A DNA stretch of 45,070 nucleotides from Lachnoclostridium sp. UBA1308 (GTDB lineage: Bacteria; Bacillota; Clostridia; Lachnospirales; Lachnospiraceae). Shown here piece by piece: positions 42,484-45,070 of the stretch. Made by a program: the position numbers and the translations under genes. The stretch is taken from NCBI GenBank assembly GCA_002307215.1, contig DBTU01000054.1, positions 3,054 through 48,123 on the forward strand, written 5' to 3'. How positions within the stretch are numbered: the stretch's first letter is position 1; each line of letters begins with the position of its first letter. A model generated the notes under the pieces. The model did not search any database and was not told the DNA's origin. It saw only the letters and a program-made list of their open reading frames with translations.

Positions 42484-42560
42484 TTCGCTTATGATGGAAT
42501 GAACATAGATATCTAAAAATAGAGCCTTTTTAGATACCGAGTCATTCATATAAAGCGAAT
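42483..42560. repeat. 78-nt imperfect inverted repeat
   Basis: Nested stems ATTCGCTT/AAGCGAAT, GAATGA/TCATTC and ATCTAAAAA/TTTTTAGAT fold into one long hairpin directly after the MBL-fold fragment. It may be a terminator or a tiny non-autonomous element. A second hairpin at 42577-42612 (AATGGCAG...CTGTCATT) is followed by T-rich sequence. 42613-42793 shows no gene. Confidence 0.55.
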
Positions 42561-42793
42561 CAACTAACAAATAATAAATGGCAGTAGTTATAATATAATA
42601 ACTTCTGTCATTTTCATTACTAAAATATACGTTATTTCATGAGTTAATTATTATGTCGTTTATGAATATAAAAACATTTTAAATTATCTGCGAGGTAAAT
42701 TATTAACAAAGGTGTAGTTAAGGAAAATCCCCAAATATGCCTTTATTAATAGGACTACCCATCATCAACGGTTATCTACCGTATATAATACCT

Positions 42794-42809
42794 CGAGACG
42801 GGATTTGAA
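42794..42809. repeat. tRNA 3'-end-like direct repeat, left copy
   Basis: CGAGACGGGATTTGAA matches 15 of 16 positions of 43804-43819. The reverse complement reads like T-loop to acceptor of a tRNA, but the T-stem partner is not complementary, so no whole tRNA is present. Such ends are typical attachment sites. Confidence 0.5.
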
Positions 42810-42917
42810 TTCTACCCCCTCGATAAAATACTTATAGAAAGTGACTTTCCAGCACATTCATTTGCTACGTACTCAATAGGGTATGCAAAACAGAAAAATA
42901 ATTATGCGAAGTTAAAA

Positions 42918-43319
42918 TTAAAGTATGCCGTTTTTCCTTAAATACTCATCGACCTTAGAAAGAAATATTTTTGCATCTTCCAGTTGCTTTTCTGCGTCTT
43001 GTTTTGAGGCGATGTAAAAATCCTCATAATCGGATTTTTCTCTTAAAAAAGATGCCGTCTTTACGATTTTTGATGAATCCTTATCGAATTCTCCGGTTTT
43101 TACAAAGTTAAAATTAAAGTAGGCTATTATACCAGAATGCTTTGAAGAATCGTATCCAACTAATGCAGTAATAGACCGGATTGCATGAAAAATTGCGTAA
43201 TAGGAACGATTAATTGATACTTTTTATAGCGATTCTTTTAGCATAACTTCAGATGCTATTAAATCTTCCATAGCCTTTGAATAACGGTATACTGATAATT
43301 CTTTTATGCTACCTTCCAT
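42918..43319 (-). pseudogene. HEPN-domain toxin (HepT-type) with in-frame TAA
   Basis: The frame from ATG 43319 to TAA 42918 encodes 133 codons of a HEPN-domain protein, interrupted only by TAA at codon 32 (43226-43224). Downstream the core reads SINRSYYAIFHAIRS, with the R-x6-H motif of HEPN ribonucleases, then SKHSGIIAYFNFNFVKTGEF and SDYEDFYIASKQDAEKQLED. The start overlaps the nucleotidyltransferase gene by 16 nt, the usual MntA-HepT order. In that family HepT is the RNase toxin and MntA neutralises it by AMPylation. The nonsense codon should abolish full-length toxin. A 17-nt direct repeat occurs at 42909-42925 and 43105-43121. Confidence 0.8.
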
Positions 43320-43630
43320 AAAATCACACCGTCCTTTTTTACATTCTTATAGAAAGGGAGAACATTTTCCCATTTTAAAAATTCTTCATAATCAATATCA
43401 ATAACAGAAAAAACCTTGTCATATTTGAAATCCAAAGCCAAAGCAAACTCAACTAATATACTTTGTACAGATTGACTTTTTGCATCTTTTACTATGATTG
43501 CTATATCAATGTCCGATTCATCGGTATCTGTTCCTTTGGCAACAGAACCATAAAGTATAATACTTACTAACCTTTCATTTAAAAGGTCCTTTAATCCCTC
43601 TACTAATTCATTCGTAAATATATAATTCAT
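43304..43630 (-). CDS. MNT-domain nucleotidyltransferase antitoxin (MntA-type)
   Basis: A 108-residue protein with the nucleotidyltransferase signature LYGSVAKGTDTDESDIDIAI (G-S-x10-D-x-D). The size and adjoining HEPN gene identify the MntA-HepT toxin-antitoxin type. The ATG follows AGGAGGTGACAAAGTC. The gene is intact although its toxin partner is interrupted. Confidence 0.87.
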   Translation of the reverse strand: MNYIFTNELVEGLKDLLNERLVSIILYGSVAKGTDTDESDIDIAIIVKDAKSQSVQSILVEFALALDFKYDKVFSVIDIDYEEFLKWENVLPFYKNVKKDGVILWKVA

Positions 43631-43679
43631 GACTTTGTCACCTCCTAATTTTCTAATAGTTTAACACAATATTGCTTAA

Positions 43680-43799
43680 TTATCTACTTTCAAAAAAATA
43701 ATATTCCGGCTTAAATTTGTTCATTTCTTTCATTATCTCGAATAATGAAGTTGATATAGGAGGCATTAAAAATTGGCTACCTGTTGCTAAATCCAAAAA
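43680..43799 (-). pseudogene. Gene fragment of unknown family
   Basis: The minus strand reads LDLATGSQFLMPPISTSLFE then IMKEMNKFKPEYYFFESR and TAA. The composition looks like a protein C-terminus rather than chance, but no family is recognised. It joins a tRNA 3'-like repeat at its upstream side, suggesting a recombination junction. 43820-43948 holds no gene. Confidence 0.3.
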
Positions 43800-43803
43800 A
43801 GTG

Positions 43804-43819
43804 CGAGACGGGATTCGAA
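43804..43819. repeat. tRNA 3'-end-like direct repeat, right copy
   Basis: CGAGACGGGATTCGAA; its reverse complement TTCGAATCCCGTCTCG continues to CACTTTTTT, as at the 3' end of a tRNA gene with terminator. Together with 42794-42809 it brackets the toxin-antitoxin pair. Confidence 0.55.
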
Positions 43820-43948
43820 CAAATCTCAGCATTCACAAATACTGATAAATAGGAGGTTTGCGGCTTCTGTGATTTATCTGCACTCATTCATGCTCACAAG
43901 GAACGTGTGCTTTTTATTATATTGAAATCTGTCATAATCTCCATATTT

Positions 43949-44452
43949 TTATTTCCTTATATGGATTACATCTTGCCAGTGTTCGTCCGCATTCCCTTGA
44001 AAAGCTTTAAAATCGTCCTGAACAACCTGAAAGGAGATTCTCATTTCGTCATTATTCATTTTTGTTGCAACCGCAGCATGTGGAACCCAGCTATATGGAA
44101 CATAACGTCCACAATCTCCAACACTTGCCACTTTACTGTATATTTCATTTATTTTCATATTCGATGAAGTCAAATATTCATTCAAAATGGGAGACAAATA
44201 CAGTACACTTGGTAAAAACATTTCAATTGATGAAAAAAATATCTTATCTGACTTAAATTCAACAACATTTTCCTCTAAAATATCGACCAACTCTTGCTTG
44301 TTGCTACTTTGAAAAAAAACTATCGTCACATGAGGGGGGATTTTTGCGTCGAGCATATAACGATTACCACCGTTTTATACAATTTTATCTATAATAGCTT
44401 GAATTATATTTTCTGTATCATTATCAAAATATAAAGCTATGGCATATTCCAT
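43949..44452 (-). pseudogene. 2H phosphoesterase (2'-5' RNA ligase-like) with in-frame TAA
   Basis: From ATG 44452, with ribosome site AGAGGAGAGG, the frame reads MEYAIALYFDNDTENIIQAI then IDKIV and TAA (44377-44375), and resumes NGGNRYMLDAKIPPHVTIVF to the end at 43949. The two family histidine motifs are PHVTI and PHAAV. The whole is 167 codons, a normal size for the family, with a single nonsense codon at position 26. A shorter start at ATG 44356 would lose the first strand and has no ribosome site. Confidence 0.75.
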
Positions 44453-44484
44453 ATATTTACCTCTCCTCTAATCGAATTTTATTT

Positions 44485-44895
44485 CTATCTATTCAATTTC
44501 ATATATCTACTATATTCTTTAAACCCACAGTTTTGCCAGAATGCAAATCCTTGTTCGTTGCTACTCAAAACTTCTATGTCAATATCAGATGTTTTTAATT
44601 CTTCAAGAAGTAGGTTTAATGCAAATTTTCCATAACCTTTATGCCGTTGTTCTCTAATAACAAAAAACTGACGAAGATAATATGGGGTTTTAGTAATATC
44701 AACTAAAGCATAACCCACGACATCATTATCTAAGAAAAGGTATGCGTTATAATTTGAACTGATAAACCCTTTCATACGAACTTTCAGCTCATCAATATTC
44801 ATTGTATTATTACTATTTTCATCATTGATAAGTTGTTTATTTAGAAAAGCGAGATTGTCTAAATCATTATAATCACACAATTGAATCTCCATCAT
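44485..44895 (-). CDS. GNAT-family N-acetyltransferase
   Basis: A 136-residue acetyltransferase. The acetyl-CoA site is RQFFVIREQRHKGYGKFALN, the Q/R-x-x-G-x-G/A pattern, and the end reads FAFWQNCGFKEYSRYMKL. The start is ATG 44895, with AGAGGCG upstream; ATG 44892 is next. It lies 32 nt before the 2H phosphoesterase gene and probably shares its transcript. Substrate unknown. Confidence 0.85.
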   Translation of the reverse strand: MMEIQLCDYNDLDNLAFLNKQLINDENSNNTMNIDELKVRMKGFISSNYNAYLFLDNDVVGYALVDITKTPYYLRQFFVIREQRHKGYGKFALNLLLEELKTSDIDIEVLSSNEQGFAFWQNCGFKEYSRYMKLNR

Positions 44896-44958
44896 TAATC
44901 GCCTCTTCAAGCTACAGTTTATCCAATTATATATTTCCTAATAAAGGAAGTCAACTTT

Positions 44959-45046
44959 AACTGTAATAAAGTGAATTTACTTCGTTACAGTTCAGCCTTG
45001 CAAGGATAGTGACATGACTGGGAAAAAAATGTTTCCATATAGGAGC
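44959..45046 (+). repeat. 60-nt intergenic repeat with hairpin, copy 2
   Basis: The 60-nt core (44987-45046) matches 41238-41297 at 54 of 60 positions. A hairpin AACTGTAA...TTACAGTT (44959-44992), different in sequence from that of copy 1, lies at the same place. The sequence continues towards the window end, so the repeat unit may extend further. Confidence 0.75.
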
Positions 45047-45070
45047 CGCTTTCGCTAAGTTGCATTACGT

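Noticed and set aside
42791..42835. Possible whole tRNA gene near CGAGACGGGATTTGAAT
   Set aside because: Only the 3'-end sequence is tRNA-like; the T-stem partner does not pair and no anticodon or D arm could be found upstream.

Overview
The window looks like a chromosomal segment of a low-GC, anaerobic Firmicute of the Clostridia, most likely a Lachnospiraceae relative. This is judged from the AT-rich composition, strong AGGAGG-type ribosome sites, the rpsF-ssb-rpsR order, BspA-type leucine-rich and BIG2 surface proteins, and the types of ABC transporters and chemotaxis proteins. It is inference from protein character, not from a database match. Most genes lie on the minus strand.

Layout. 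1-3.4 kb: a secreted PstS-like phosphate binder carrying two BIG2 domains, a divergent ketoacyl synthase III-like protein with an altered active site, and a small unknown protein. 3.6-7.4 kb: a three-gene ABC-2 exporter (ATPase and two permeases) next to a TetR gene broken by two frameshifts, with three palindromes between them. 7.4-13.2 kb: a MacB-like ABC exporter pair, a small membrane protein behind a heptamer repeat, two flavodoxin-fold proteins, and a divergent TetR with well-formed operators. 13.2-17.7 kb: a BspA-like surface protein, the core operon rpsF-ssb-rpsR, and a PH-domain-like membrane protein. 18-20.5 kb: a Cache-type chemoreceptor. 20.5-29.9 kb: an unusual cluster with a sensor kinase and regulator, a lipoprotein that seems to join a propeller-like region to a solute-binding domain, MalF/MalG-type permeases with no ATPase, a very long coiled-coil HlyD-like adaptor, and a MacB-periplasmic-domain protein. 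30-32.4 kb: an HD protein, tRNA-Cys, and an Nramp metal transporter. 32.5-37 kb: chemoreceptor, CheW and CheA, with a sigma-28-like promoter.

37-45 kb is accessory and decaying. It opens with an 805-bp cassette in which a small tyrosine recombinase, with all six catalytic residues, sits alone between 36-bp inverted repeats. Each repeat is itself a two-armed recombinase-type site, so the segment may invert. This is the strongest candidate for an undescribed system here. Beyond it lie a MarR-like remnant, a VOC protein and a PNPOx-like protein, a lipoprotein, a dCTP deaminase stub, a V4R-like protein, a truncated metallo-beta-lactamase-fold gene, an MntA/HepT-type toxin-antitoxin pair whose toxin has an in-frame TAA, a 2H phosphoesterase gene also broken by TAA, and a GNAT gene. 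The toxin-antitoxin pair is bracketed by direct repeats that look like a tRNA 3' end. A 60-nt intergenic repeat occurs at about 41.2 and 45.0 kb.

How the parts fit. Three transport or redox modules each sit beside their own regulator (TetR, TetR, two-component system). The chemotaxis genes form one minus-strand unit whose upstream region ends in the recombinase cassette, so inversion could place the recombinase promoter pointing at cheA. That link is inference.
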